Assembly (NCBI RefSeq): GCF_022763305.1
Contig: NZ_JALEGT010000072.1
Location: 1-64,000, forward strand
DNA length: 64,000 nucleotides
Source of the DNA: Marivita sp.
Lineage (GTDB): Bacteria > Pseudomonadota > Alphaproteobacteria > Rhodobacterales > Rhodobacteraceae
Direction of reading: 5' to 3'
Part shown: in pieces, positions 31,936 to 41,164 of the stretch
Numbering within the stretch: the first letter of the stretch is position 1
How the letters are laid out: each line of letters begins with the position of its first letter
Program-made: the position numbers and the translations under genes
The notes under the pieces: model-generated
Told to the model about the DNA's origin: nothing
The model's input: the letters and a program-made list of their open reading frames with translations, nothing else
The model's database searches: none

Positions 31936-33057
31936 TTACGCCGCCTTGAGCAGCTTCTGAGGCTCGGTCACATCGAGGCCAAGCGCCTGACCCACTGCGC
32001 CGTAGGTCAACTGACCTGCGTGCACGTTGAGACCGGCCAGCAGATGCGGATCGTCTGCACAGGCCTGCTGCCAGCCCTTGTCCGCCAGTGCCAGCATGAA
32101 CGGCATCGTCGCATTGCCCAGCGCGATGGTCGACGTGCGGGCAACCGCGCCCGGCATGTTGGCCACGCAGTAATGCATGATGCCATCGACCTCGTAGATC
32201 GGGTTCTCATGCGTGGTGGCCTTCGAGGTCTCGAAGCATCCGCCCTGGTCGATGGCCACGTCCACAAGCGCGGAACCCGGCTTCATGAGGCCAAGGTCTG
32301 CACGGCTCACCAGTTTTGGGGCCGCGGCACCGGGGATCAGTACGGCACCGACAACCATGTCGGCGGTCGTGATCATCTCGGCAATATTCGCCTGGCTGGC
32401 ATAGCGTGTGCGGAAGGTGCCCCCGAACACGTCGTCCAGATAGCGCATGCGGGGCAGGGAGCGGTCAAGCACCGTCACATCCGCGCCCATGCCAGCCGCC
32501 ACTCGGGCTGCATGGGTGCCAACGACACCGCCGCCGATGACGACGACCTGTGCCGGGCCAACACCGGGCACGCCGCCCATCAGTACGCCACGGCCGCCAT
32601 TGGCCTTCTGCAAGGTCCACGCGCCCATTTGCGGCGCAAGCTTGCCGGCGACTTCCGACATCGGGGCCAGCAGGGGCAGGCCGCCATTGCGGTCGGTCAC
32701 GGTTTCATAGGCGATGGCGGTGCAGCCCGAGGCAAGCAGGTCTTTGGTCTGTTCGGGGTCCGGCGCAAGGTGCAGATAGGTGAACAGCAACTGGCCTTCG
32801 CGCAGCATCTTGCGCTCGACCGCCTGCGGTTCCTTGACCTTGACGATCATGTCTGCGGTCGCGAACACCTCTTCTGCGGTGTCGATGATCTGCGCACCAG
32901 CGGCGGTGTAGGCCGCGTCGTCAAAGCCTGCGCCAATGCCGGCACCTTTCTGGATCAGAACGGTGTGGCCATGTGCAACGGCTTCCTGTGCCGCGCTCGG
33001 AGTGATGCCGACGCGGAATTCCTGGGGTTTGATTTCGGTTGGGCATCCGATTTTCAT
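31936..33057 (-). CDS. ald: alanine dehydrogenase
   Basis: MKIGCPTEIKPQEFRVGITPSAAQEAVAHGH; VVVIGGGVVGTHAARVAAGMGADVTVLD. Confidence 0.95.
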   Translation of the reverse strand: MKIGCPTEIKPQEFRVGITPSAAQEAVAHGHTVLIQKGAGIGAGFDDAAYTAAGAQIIDTAEEVFATADMIVKVKEPQAVERKMLREGQLLFTYLHLAPDPEQTKDLLASGCTAIAYETVTDRNGGLPLLAPMSEVAGKLAPQMGAWTLQKANGGRGVLMGGVPGVGPAQVVVIGGGVVGTHAARVAAGMGADVTVLDRSLPRMRYLDDVFGGTFRTRYASQANIAEMITTADMVVGAVLIPGAAAPKLVSRADLGLMKPGSALVDVAIDQGGCFETSKATTHENPIYEVDGIMHYCVANMPGAVARTSTIALGNATMPFMLALADKGWQQACADDPHLLAGLNVHAGQLTYGAVGQALGLDVTEPQKLLKAA

Positions 33058-33194
33058 GACTGTCGCCTCCGACTCTGTCTGATGACAGGATGACCCGGAT
33101 CCTGCGCAATTTCGTATGGATCTTTGGCGGCTGGCAGGCCATCTTGCGAAGACCCTTCGAAGAAAGGGGCAAATTTCGGGAGGAAACTGGCGCA

Positions 33195-33653
33195 ATGTCT
33201 CTGGATGACACGGATCGGCGGATTCTCCGCGTGCTTCAGCGCAAAGGGCGCATCTCCAACGCGGAACTGGCCGAGTCGGTCAATCTGTCGGCCTCGGCCT
33301 GTCATCGCCGGGTGCAGAGACTCGAAGCGGATGGGTACATCCGGGACTATGTCGCGCTCCTGAATGCGCGCAAGCTGGGCCTTCCGACAACCGTCTTTGT
33401 CGAGATCAAGCTGAGCAGTCAGGCCGACGAGTTGCTCGAGGCCTTCGAGAAGGCGGTCGCGCGCGTGCCGGATGTTCTGGAATGTCACCTGATGGCGGGA
33501 ACGGCGGATTACATCCTAAAGATCGTGGCAGAAAACACCGAGGACTTCGCCCGCATCCATCGGCAATACCTCACCCGGTTGCCCGGCGTGGCGCAGATGC
33601 AAAGCTCGTTTGCACTGCGTACGGTGTTCAAGACCACCGCGCTGCCCGTCTGA
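33195..33653 (+). CDS. Lrp/AsnC family transcriptional regulator (probable ald regulator)
   Basis: LDDTDRRILRVLQRKGRISNAELAESVNLSASACHRRVQRLEADGYI; divergent from ald. Confidence 0.92.
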   Translation: MSLDDTDRRILRVLQRKGRISNAELAESVNLSASACHRRVQRLEADGYIRDYVALLNARKLGLPTTVFVEIKLSSQADELLEAFEKAVARVPDVLECHLMAGTADYILKIVAENTEDFARIHRQYLTRLPGVAQMQSSFALRTVFKTTALPV

Positions 33654-33695
33654 AGGCTCAGTCAGCAAGGCGGGCAAACATCGCCGGAGCAAAAT

Positions 33696-33710
33696 GTTCT
33701 TAATTTGTTC
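33696..33710 (+). promoter_or_regulatory. LexA-type SOS box GTTC-TTAATTT-GTTC
   Basis: Exact GTTC-N7-GTTC, 53 bp upstream of ATG 33764. Confidence 0.6.
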
Positions 33711-33763
33711 TTTTTGTGATATGCTCCACTAGCGACTCACTCAAGAATTTAAGGATCAGAGCG

Positions 33764-34153
33764 ATGCAAACCCCACATGGCGCTGTCGCGTGGAGCGAAT
33801 TGATGACCAGAGACATCGATGCGGCCAAGGCGTTCTACACTGAAACCTGCGGCTGGTCCTATGATGCGATGACCATGGATGATGGCAGCGCCTATTTTGT
33901 GGCCATGGTCGGCGGAAAACCTGTGGCCGGGCTCATGGACATGAGCGGAACGCCCGGCATGACCGACATCCCGCCCCATTGGTTCACTTATTTCGCAGTC
34001 GATGATGTCGATCATGCAGTCGAACAGACCCGTGCCTGTGGCGGTGAGGTGATCCGGCCTCCTTTTGATGTCGAAGGGATCGGCCGCATCGCCATTCTGA
34101 AGGACAGCGCTGGTGCTGCAATGGGGATGATCACCGAAGCCTCACCGGGCTGA
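33764..34153 (+). CDS. VOC family (glyoxalase-fold) protein
   Basis: [49 protein letters not shown]. Confidence 0.88.
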   Translation: MQTPHGAVAWSELMTRDIDAAKAFYTETCGWSYDAMTMDDGSAYFVAMVGGKPVAGLMDMSGTPGMTDIPPHWFTYFAVDDVDHAVEQTRACGGEVIRPPFDVEGIGRIAILKDSAGAAMGMITEASPG

Positions 34154-34264
34154 AAGCCCCTGTTTGCGCCTTTGCGCCAAAGACGGTAGAGTTTGCCCAG
34201 TACGCTGGAGCACCCGCAGGGCATGCGGCCTCCCACATCAACCCCCCCGACATACGGAGTACTC

Positions 34265-34699
34265 ATGACCCAGGTAAAAACGGGCGATACCGTTTCGATT
34301 CATTATACCGGAACCTTGTCCGACGGTTCGACATTCGACAGTTCCGCAGGCCGCGATCCGCTCGAGTTCACGGTGGGTGCCGGACAGATCATTCCCGGTC
34401 TCGATCAGGCGATCCCCGGCATGTCCGTGGGTGACACCAAGACCGTGCAGGTGCCTGCCGATCAGGCCTATGGTCAGCGGGACCCGAACGCTCAGCAGGC
34501 CGTGCCGCGCGCGGAAATCCCCGCCGACATTCCGCTGGAGCCGGGCACGCAGCTGCAGATGCAGACGCCGAACGGTCAGGTTGTGCCGGTCATGGTCGCT
34601 CAGGTGACGGACACCGAAGTGACGCTCGATGCGAACCATCCATTGGCGGGCCAGGACCTGACCTTCGACGTGGAACTCGTCGAGATCAAAGCGGCCTGA
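34265..34699 (+). CDS. FKBP-type peptidyl-prolyl cis-trans isomerase (SlyD-like)
   Basis: VKTGDTVSIHYTGTLSDGSTFDSSAGRDPLEFTVGAGQIIPGLDQAIPGM. Confidence 0.93.
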   Translation: MTQVKTGDTVSIHYTGTLSDGSTFDSSAGRDPLEFTVGAGQIIPGLDQAIPGMSVGDTKTVQVPADQAYGQRDPNAQQAVPRAEIPADIPLEPGTQLQMQTPNGQVVPVMVAQVTDTEVTLDANHPLAGQDLTFDVELVEIKAA

Positions 34700-34708
34700 T
34701 CCGATAAG

Positions 34709-34742
34709 GTCGGAGTGAGGGGATGATGCCTCTCGCTCCGAC
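34709..34742. terminator. hairpin between convergent genes
   Basis: GTCGGAGTGAGG...CCTCTCGCTCCGAC imperfect stem. Confidence 0.55.
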
Positions 34743-34778
34743 AGCTCTGCTGTGATCCTCGCAGAGGCGCTGCGGACG

Positions 34779-35591
34779 TCAATTCGCGCGCAGGATGGCC
34801 GCAACCTCGTCCAGCGCGGCACGCACCGGCGGATCATGCCGGGCATCCTGATGCGCCACCAGCCAGGATTGATGACGTAGTTCCTCGATCGGATCGGATT
34901 GGCATGACAACGTGTTCAGCGCGTCACCGATGAACGTCGGAAGAACGATCTTGCCATGTCCGGCTTCAGCCAGATCGAGGCACAGTCTCGGGTCACTGGC
35001 ATAGGCGCGAATGTCGGCATGATGGTGGGCATGCAGCCATTTTTGCGATGGGACATCCGCGTTCGACGCGACGAAGCCTTCGACGCCCTGTTTGCCATAA
35101 ATCGCGAAGTGCACTTCGGCCAGTTGCTGGCGGGCAAGCCATGAATGAGCGGGCGGCGAGTTGCGGATGCCGATATCCGCCTCGCGCCGGGCCATATCGA
35201 GGACGGTGTTCGCAGGCACGAAGCGCAGCTGCCATGGGCGGGCGCTGTCTGCTGCAAGACCAATCGCGATGGCGCGGGAGGTCCAGAACCCGGCTGTGAT
35301 GCGCACCGGTGGCGCTGTTGTCTGTGATGCGGCCCAACGCGCGACACGGTGCCGTGTATCGGCAAGCCCGCCCAGTTCCTCGGCAAGCGCACGACCCTCG
35401 GCCGTCAAGGCATAGCCCTTGGGTCCACGCTGAAAAAGGGTGCGTCCAAGATCGCGCTCCAGGGCCGCCATACGCCGCGACAGCGTGGGCAGCGAAACTC
35501 CTGTGGCGCGCTGCGCCGCGCTCAGAGAGGCCTGATGTGCCACCGCCGCGAAGAGCGCGAGGTCGTCAAGAGAGGCTGGGCTTTCATTCAT
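34779..35591 (-). CDS. LysR family transcriptional regulator
   Basis: LDDLALFAAVAHQASLSAAQRATGVSLPTLSRRMAALERDLG. Confidence 0.92.
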   Translation of the reverse strand: MNESPASLDDLALFAAVAHQASLSAAQRATGVSLPTLSRRMAALERDLGRTLFQRGPKGYALTAEGRALAEELGGLADTRHRVARWAASQTTAPPVRITAGFWTSRAIAIGLAADSARPWQLRFVPANTVLDMARREADIGIRNSPPAHSWLARQQLAEVHFAIYGKQGVEGFVASNADVPSQKWLHAHHHADIRAYASDPRLCLDLAEAGHGKIVLPTFIGDALNTLSCQSDPIEELRHQSWLVAHQDARHDPPVRAALDEVAAILRAN

Positions 35592-35643
35592 GAAACCCAT
35601 GTTGCGGTTCTGGTTGGTCCCAAGTCAAGAAATCAGGCCTTAA

Positions 35644-35670
35644 TTTCGCTCCTGAGTAACAGGAGTGAAA
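35644..35670 (+). repeat. inverted repeat TTTCGCTCCTG-AGTAA-CAGGAGTGAAA overlapping a putative SD
   Basis: 11-bp arms with one G.T-type mismatch; AGGAG in the right arm lies 9 nt before ATG 35675. Confidence 0.6.
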
Positions 35671-35817
35671 GCCGATGACTGATATCCAGCAGGACTGGGG
35701 TTGCCACAATCATCCCTTGACGGAACGCGACATGATCCGTGCGCGGGTGCAAAGCTACAGAAAATGGTCCCGGAAGCGCAGGCTGCTACGCCTCCGGGCC
35801 GCGCTATTGGGTTGGAC

Positions 35818-37536
35818 TCAGGTCCGCACGCCGGCGAAGCGGGATTGCCAATCCGCACGTTCATCATCGCTGATCTTGCGGAAGGTCACGTCCGGCACGG
35901 TGAAGGCGTGACCGGCCGGAAGGGCCGTGATGGCCGAGGCCACGTCTGACGGCCAGTCCGCATCTTCGGAATGCATCGCGGTCAGCAATTGCGCCGAGGC
36001 GTCGGGGATGAACGGGCTCGACAGCACCGCATAAAACCGGATGAGGTTCAGCGCGATGCGGATCTGCATGGCGGCGGTATCCGTGTCCGCCTTGAAGGTG
36101 GTCCAAGGGGCGACATCCTGAAGGTATTCGTTGCCCAGCACCCAGAGCGCCCGCAGCGCGGCGGCGGATTTGCGCACCTCGATGGCGTCCATGTGCGCCT
36201 CGTATTCGCGCAGACCCTTTTCCAGATCGGCGATCAACTGGTCTTCGCGCGCGCCGGGTGTGCCTGCGGCAGGCACCTCTTCGTTGAACTTGGAGCGGCA
36301 GAACTTGGTGACGCGGCTGGCGAAGTTGCCAAGCACGTCGGCCAGATCCTTGTTGACCGAGCTTTGGAAATTCTCCCAGGTGAATTCACTGTCCGAACTT
36401 TCGGGCGCATGGCTCAAAAGCCACCAGCGCCAATAGTCGGCAGGCAGAATCTCAAGCGCCTGATCCATGAACACACCTCGCCCCTGCGAGGTACTGAACT
36501 GGCCGCCATCGTAATTCAGGTAGTTGAACGACTTGATGTAATCCACCAGCTTCCAGTCCTCGCCCGAACCAAGGATCGTTGCCGGGAAGCTGAGCGTGTG
36601 GAAGGGCACGTTGTCCTTGCCCATGAACTGCGTGTAGCGGACATCACCGGCACCCTTTTCGGTCCGCCACCAGCGTTCCCAATCGGCGTCGGTCTTGCCA
36701 TTGGCCTCGGCCCATTCACCGGCGCAGGCAATGTATTCGATGGGCGCATCGAACCAGACGTAGAACACCTTGCCTTCCATGCCTGGCCAATCTTGGTCGC
36801 CTTTCCTGACCGGGATGCCCCAGTCCAGATCGCGGGTGATGCCCCGGTCCTGCAACCCGTCGCCGTCGTTCAGCCATTTCTTGGCGATGGAGGTGGTCAG
36901 CACCGGCCAGTCCGTCTTGCTGTCGATCCAGTCCTGCAGCTTGCCGCGCATGTCGGACTGGCGCAGGTAGAGATGCTTGGTCTCGCGCACCTCCAGATCG
37001 GTCGACCCAGAAATGGCCGACCGCGGGTCGATCAGGTCGGTCGGGTCAAGCTGCTTGGTGCAGTTCTCGCACTGGTCGCCGCGCGCCTTGTCATAGCCGC
37101 AGTTCGGGCAGGTGCCTTCGATGTATCGGTCCGGCAGGAACCGTTTGTCCGCGTGGCTGTACATCTGTTTTTCGCTCACTTCGCGGATCAGCCCCGCTTC
37201 GGCCAAACGGCCTGCCAGATGCTGGGTCAGCCTGTGGTTCTGTGGGCTGGACGAGCGCCCGAAATGGTCAAAGGACAGACGGAAGCCCTGGGCGATCTCG
37301 GACTGAACGGCGTGCATTTCGGCGCAATACTCGGCCACCGGCTTGCCTGCTTTCGCGGCCGCCAGTTCGGCGGGTGTGCCGTGTTCGTCGGTGGCACATA
37401 GGAACATCACCTCGTGCCCGCGCGCCCGAAGGTAGCGGGCGTAAAGGTCGGCGGGCAATTGGCTGCCCACGAGGTTTCCAAGGTGCTTGATCCCGTTGAT
37501 ATAGGGGATTGCCGACGTGATGAGATGCCGTGCCAT
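35818..37536 (-). CDS. metG: methionyl-tRNA synthetase
   Basis: [52 protein letters not shown] zinc knuckle. Confidence 0.96.
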   Translation of the reverse strand: MARHLITSAIPYINGIKHLGNLVGSQLPADLYARYLRARGHEVMFLCATDEHGTPAELAAAKAGKPVAEYCAEMHAVQSEIAQGFRLSFDHFGRSSSPQNHRLTQHLAGRLAEAGLIREVSEKQMYSHADKRFLPDRYIEGTCPNCGYDKARGDQCENCTKQLDPTDLIDPRSAISGSTDLEVRETKHLYLRQSDMRGKLQDWIDSKTDWPVLTTSIAKKWLNDGDGLQDRGITRDLDWGIPVRKGDQDWPGMEGKVFYVWFDAPIEYIACAGEWAEANGKTDADWERWWRTEKGAGDVRYTQFMGKDNVPFHTLSFPATILGSGEDWKLVDYIKSFNYLNYDGGQFSTSQGRGVFMDQALEILPADYWRWWLLSHAPESSDSEFTWENFQSSVNKDLADVLGNFASRVTKFCRSKFNEEVPAAGTPGAREDQLIADLEKGLREYEAHMDAIEVRKSAAALRALWVLGNEYLQDVAPWTTFKADTDTAAMQIRIALNLIRFYAVLSSPFIPDASAQLLTAMHSEDADWPSDVASAITALPAGHAFTVPDVTFRKISDDERADWQSRFAGVRT

Positions 37537-37604
37537 GCTGTGCGTCCACGCTGTAACTGCGGTTTGGGCCGCTTTAGCGGATCATCGGTCCAAGTGCCAG
37601 AGGA

Positions 37605-38825
37605 TCAGTCCTTTTCACGGCTGGTGCGGAGGAGCCGTCCGATCAGGAAAGATGTGCGTGGAGCGTAGACATAGGGGGTTTTCGGCTGTGCCGGACGGAC
37701 CCGCATGCGGATCAGGCCGAAGACCACCAGCCCCGCATGCCCGACCGCAATCATCGCAAAAAGGGCCGGGGGGCCGTAGAGCCCCATGAGCACCGACGCG
37801 AGATAGGGCGCCGCGATGGCGCCGCAGGCATACCAGAACATCAGAGCGGCCGAGAGTTCGACCCGTTCGCTCGAGCTTGCGAAGTCATGGGCATGGGCCG
37901 CGGCGACGGAATAGATGGGAAAGGTGGTCAGGCCAAAGATCATGGCCGTGATGAACACGCCTTCCGTGGACAGATCTGTCAGGCTCGCCGTCATCACGCA
38001 CGAGGCAATGGCTGCAACCGAGAGCCAGATCAGCACCCAGCGCCGGTCATATTTGTCGGCGAGCCAACCCACGGGATATTGGGCCAAGGCCCCGCCTGCC
38101 ACGAAAGCCGCCATGAAAAGTGCGATCTGATCGAGGGCGAGGCCAACACCCTGCCCGTAGACCGGGCCCACCATGCGGAACGACGCCGACGAGATCGCGG
38201 CGACGATCACGCCCGCAACGGCAAGGGGCGACCGCGCCACCGCCATCTTGGGGCGCAGTCGTGGGGCATCTGGCGTTTCCGGCTGGGGCCGGGTGGTCAG
38301 CGCGAGTGGCAGCAGCGCGGCGCAGCAGAAGATCGCAAGCAGGTTGTAGCTGACATAAGCGGCTGGCGTCAGCACCCCGATCAGCAATTGCGCGACCAGT
38401 GATGCGCCCATATCCGCGATCCGGTAAAGGCCCATGGCCCGTCCCCGGGTCTCGTTTGTGACTTCGGCCTGAAGCCAGGCTTCGATCACCGTATAGCAGC
38501 CGGCCACGCACACCCCTGTCGCGATCCGCATCAGCGCCCAGGCGATGGGGTCTGCCAGCATCATGTGGCTGATCAGACCGATTGCGCCCAAAACGGTGAA
38601 GGCGGAAAAGGCCCGCGCATGGCCGACAGTGCCCATCAGGCGCGGTGCCCACCAGCAACCGATGAAGAACCCGACAAAATGCGCTGATCCCAGCATCCCG
38701 ATCTCGGCGGTGGTGAAACCCAGAGTGATGCCCGAGATGGCGTCGAGCGGTCCCACACCTCCGGAGGAGATCTGCAAAAGCGCGACCGAAAGAAACAGGG
38801 CAGCAAAGGACAGAGGCAGGCGCAT
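37605..38825 (-). CDS. MFS transporter
   Basis: 12-TM-like; LPLSFAALFLSVALLQISSGGVGPLDAISGI. Confidence 0.88.
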   Translation of the reverse strand: MRLPLSFAALFLSVALLQISSGGVGPLDAISGITLGFTTAEIGMLGSAHFVGFFIGCWWAPRLMGTVGHARAFSAFTVLGAIGLISHMMLADPIAWALMRIATGVCVAGCYTVIEAWLQAEVTNETRGRAMGLYRIADMGASLVAQLLIGVLTPAAYVSYNLLAIFCCAALLPLALTTRPQPETPDAPRLRPKMAVARSPLAVAGVIVAAISSASFRMVGPVYGQGVGLALDQIALFMAAFVAGGALAQYPVGWLADKYDRRWVLIWLSVAAIASCVMTASLTDLSTEGVFITAMIFGLTTFPIYSVAAAHAHDFASSSERVELSAALMFWYACGAIAAPYLASVLMGLYGPPALFAMIAVGHAGLVVFGLIRMRVRPAQPKTPYVYAPRTSFLIGRLLRTSREKD

Positions 38826-38873
38826 GTCGGCCAGCCTACCCGACAAGGCCGGGGAAGGTCGCCCATATTCGAC

Positions 38874-39578
38874 TTAGGGTGTCGTTTCCCGAGTGCGGTC
38901 CAGGGAATTTCGCACGAAATTCCTTGGGCGTGCGGGCATTTCGTCCGAAATGTTAGGCTCCGGAGCCGCAGGCACCAGCCCTGCCGCCCCCCATGTCATC
39001 CGCCAGTCGCGGGGCGGGGCCATGCGGGCGCGCAGGCGGCTCAGGGTCCAGTGGCCTGTCCCGGTGTGATGGGCGGGTTCCAGCGACCAGCGCGTTTCGA
39101 TTCCCGCTGCTCCGCCCTGGCCCGGGGTCAGAAGCAGCGCAAGGGGACGGCAGGCTCCCACGCCACAGCCTGCCTCGGCCGCCAGATGCAGACGGCGGAT
39201 CGGAACCATTGCGGGGGGCGCTGTCAGATCGGCCACCACCACTGGGGCATGACCGTCGCGCAGCGCCTCTTCCATGGCCCAAAGCAGCATGTCCCGTTTG
39301 GAGGGTGTGACGAACAGGACGTGGCCGGGTTGCACATGCCGGGCCATCGCCTCGGGGCAGAGAAACTCGGGCGCCGCCTGTGGCGCGATCCAGACCACGG
39401 GTCCGCCCAACTGTCCTGCGATCGCCAACGCAAGCGTATGCCGCGCCTGACCGCAAAGTTCGTGTACGCGACCCAGCCGCAGCGCGATTTCGGGATCCCC
39501 CAGCGTGATCTGCGGCGCGGGGCGATGGGGACGGCGGGACAGGAGATCGGCGGCACTCTGCATGGTGCCATTCTGCAT
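38874..39578 (-). CDS. imuA: ImuA-like (RecA-fold) protein, orphan
   Basis: GRVHELCGQARHTLALAIAGQLGGPVVWIAP...LWAMEEALRDGHAPVVVADL...IRRLHLAAEAG pattern; LexA-type box abuts the start. Confidence 0.68.
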   Translation of the reverse strand: MQNGTMQSAADLLSRRPHRPAPQITLGDPEIALRLGRVHELCGQARHTLALAIAGQLGGPVVWIAPQAAPEFLCPEAMARHVQPGHVLFVTPSKRDMLLWAMEEALRDGHAPVVVADLTAPPAMVPIRRLHLAAEAGCGVGACRPLALLLTPGQGGAAGIETRWSLEPAHHTGTGHWTLSRLRARMAPPRDWRMTWGAAGLVPAAPEPNISDEMPARPRNFVRNSLDRTRETTP

Positions 39579-39593
39579 GTTCCTGTTTTGTTC
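39579..39593 (-). promoter_or_regulatory. LexA-type SOS box GTTC-CTGTTTT-GTTC
   Basis: Exact GTTC-N7-GTTC immediately upstream of the ImuA-like start codon. Confidence 0.75.
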
Positions 39594-39695
39594 TCAAGAG
39601 ATTCGTCGCAGTCCGTGCGTCAACCCTTGCCTCGGATCGGTGCAATTGGTCAGGTACGCCAAAGCGTTGCCCCCAAACACAAGGACCTGCCTTCC

Positions 39696-40469
39696 GTGAT
39701 CCAGATTCTGCGCGCCACATTGGTTGCGATCTGCCTCGCCCTGCCGGCGAAAGCGGCGGACCTGACGGTGTTTGCAGCGGCCTCGCTGGGGGATGCGATG
39801 GCAGAGCTGGCAATGGCATGGGAAGCCGACACCGGGCACTCCGTGACGCTGGTGCTCGCGGGCAGTTCGACGCTGGCCCGCCAGATCGACGCAGGGGCCC
39901 CCGCCGATATTTTTGTTTCCGCCAACGAAAGCTGGATGGATTGGCTGGTCGAGCAGGGCCAGGTCAGCGCTGAAAGCCGGGTCGACATCGCGTCCAACCG
40001 TCTTGTGCTTGTGGCCCACGATCCCGCTGCCGCCTCCACCGCCGATATCACTAGCCAGACAGACATCCTTGGCGCTCTCGGAGCATCGGGACGTCTAGCC
40101 ATCGCCCTGCCCGAAGCGGTGCCCGCAGGCATCTACGCCAAGACCGCGCTTACCGATCTGGGGCTCTGGGACGGGCTGAGCACGCGGCTGGCGCCAACCG
40201 ACAATGTCCGCGCAGCGCTGGCTCTGGTGGCCTTGGGTGAAGCGCCCCTTGGCGTGGTCTATGCGACCGATGCCATGGCAGAGCTGCGCGTCGTGACTGC
40301 GGGTGTGTTTCCCCAAGACAGCCATCCGCCCATTCTCTATCCGGCGGCCGTAACCACGTATACGCCATCTCCCGAAGCCGCGCGCGCGTTTGCGGCCTGG
40401 CTGCCCAGCGATGCCGCGCAGGAGATCCTCGCACGCTACGGCTTCCTTCCGGTCGGGATGCAGGAATGA
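39696..40469 (+). CDS. modA: molybdate ABC transporter substrate-binding protein (GTG start)
   Basis: AADLTVFAAASLGDAMAELAMAWEADTGHSVTLVLAGSSTLARQIDAGAPADIFVSA. Confidence 0.95.
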   Translation: MIQILRATLVAICLALPAKAADLTVFAAASLGDAMAELAMAWEADTGHSVTLVLAGSSTLARQIDAGAPADIFVSANESWMDWLVEQGQVSAESRVDIASNRLVLVAHDPAAASTADITSQTDILGALGASGRLAIALPEAVPAGIYAKTALTDLGLWDGLSTRLAPTDNVRAALALVALGEAPLGVVYATDAMAELRVVTAGVFPQDSHPPILYPAAVTTYTPSPEAARAFAAWLPSDAAQEILARYGFLPVGMQE

Positions 40470-41164
40470 CCGGATGGCTTGGGCCAGAGGAATGGCAGGC
40501 GGTGGCCCTGTCGCTCAAGGTGTCGTTCTGGGCGACACTGGTCAGCCTGCCCTTCGGCCTGGTCTGCGCTCTGGCGCTGGCGCGGGGCCGGTTCTTCGGG
40601 CGTGACCTTCTCAATTGGCTGGTCCACCTGCCGCTGGTGCTGCCGCCGGTTGTCACGGGCTATCTGCTGCTTCTGGGGTTCGGGCGACAGGGGCCCATCG
40701 GGTCCGGTCTCGACACCCTGTTCGGCATCACTCTGGCGTTCCAGTGGACGGGCGCTGCCCTCGCGGCGGCGATCATGGCCTTTCCCCTCATGGTGCGCGC
40801 CATGCGCCTTGCGATCGAGGCCGTCGATCCCAAGCTGGAAGAGGCCGCTGCTACCTTGGGGGCAAGCCGGATCAAGGTGTTCAGCACCGTGACCCTGCCG
40901 CTCATCCTGCCCGGGATCATCGCGGGGGCCGTTCTGGCCTTCGCCAAGGCAATGGGCGAATTCGGTGCGACCATCACCTTCGTCTCGAACATCCCAGGTG
41001 AAACCCGCACTGTGCCGTCTGCGATCTACGCTTTCCTTCAGGTCCCCGGTGGCGAGACCAGCGCCATCCGGCTGGTCATTGTTGCGGTAGCCATCGCGAT
41101 TGGCGCGCTGATCCTGTCGGAATGGCTGTCCCGCCGGGTGGCCCAACGGATCGCGGGATCATGA
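40466..41164 (+). CDS. modB: molybdate ABC transporter permease
   Basis: VTGYLLLLGFGRQGPIGSGL; LAKAMGEFGATITFVSNIPGETRT. Confidence 0.95.
   Translation: MTGWLGPEEWQAVALSLKVSFWATLVSLPFGLVCALALARGRFFGRDLLNWLVHLPLVLPPVVTGYLLLLGFGRQGPIGSGLDTLFGITLAFQWTGAALAAAIMAFPLMVRAMRLAIEAVDPKLEEAAATLGASRIKVFSTVTLPLILPGIIAGAVLAFAKAMGEFGATITFVSNIPGETRTVPSAIYAFLQVPGGETSAIRLVIVAVAIAIGALILSEWLSRRVAQRIAGS

Noticed and set aside
35971-37401. 476-aa plus-strand ORF opposite metG
   Set aside because: Antisense shadow; metG is certain
39051-39695. Upstream extension of modA ORF (472 aa)
   Set aside because: Extension is antisense to the ImuA-like gene; GTG at 39696 followed by a signal peptide is the plausible start
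39596-39696. ModE box or molybdenum-cofactor riboswitch before modABC
   Set aside because: No ModE-like palindrome or recognisable Moco riboswitch could be seen in the short leader
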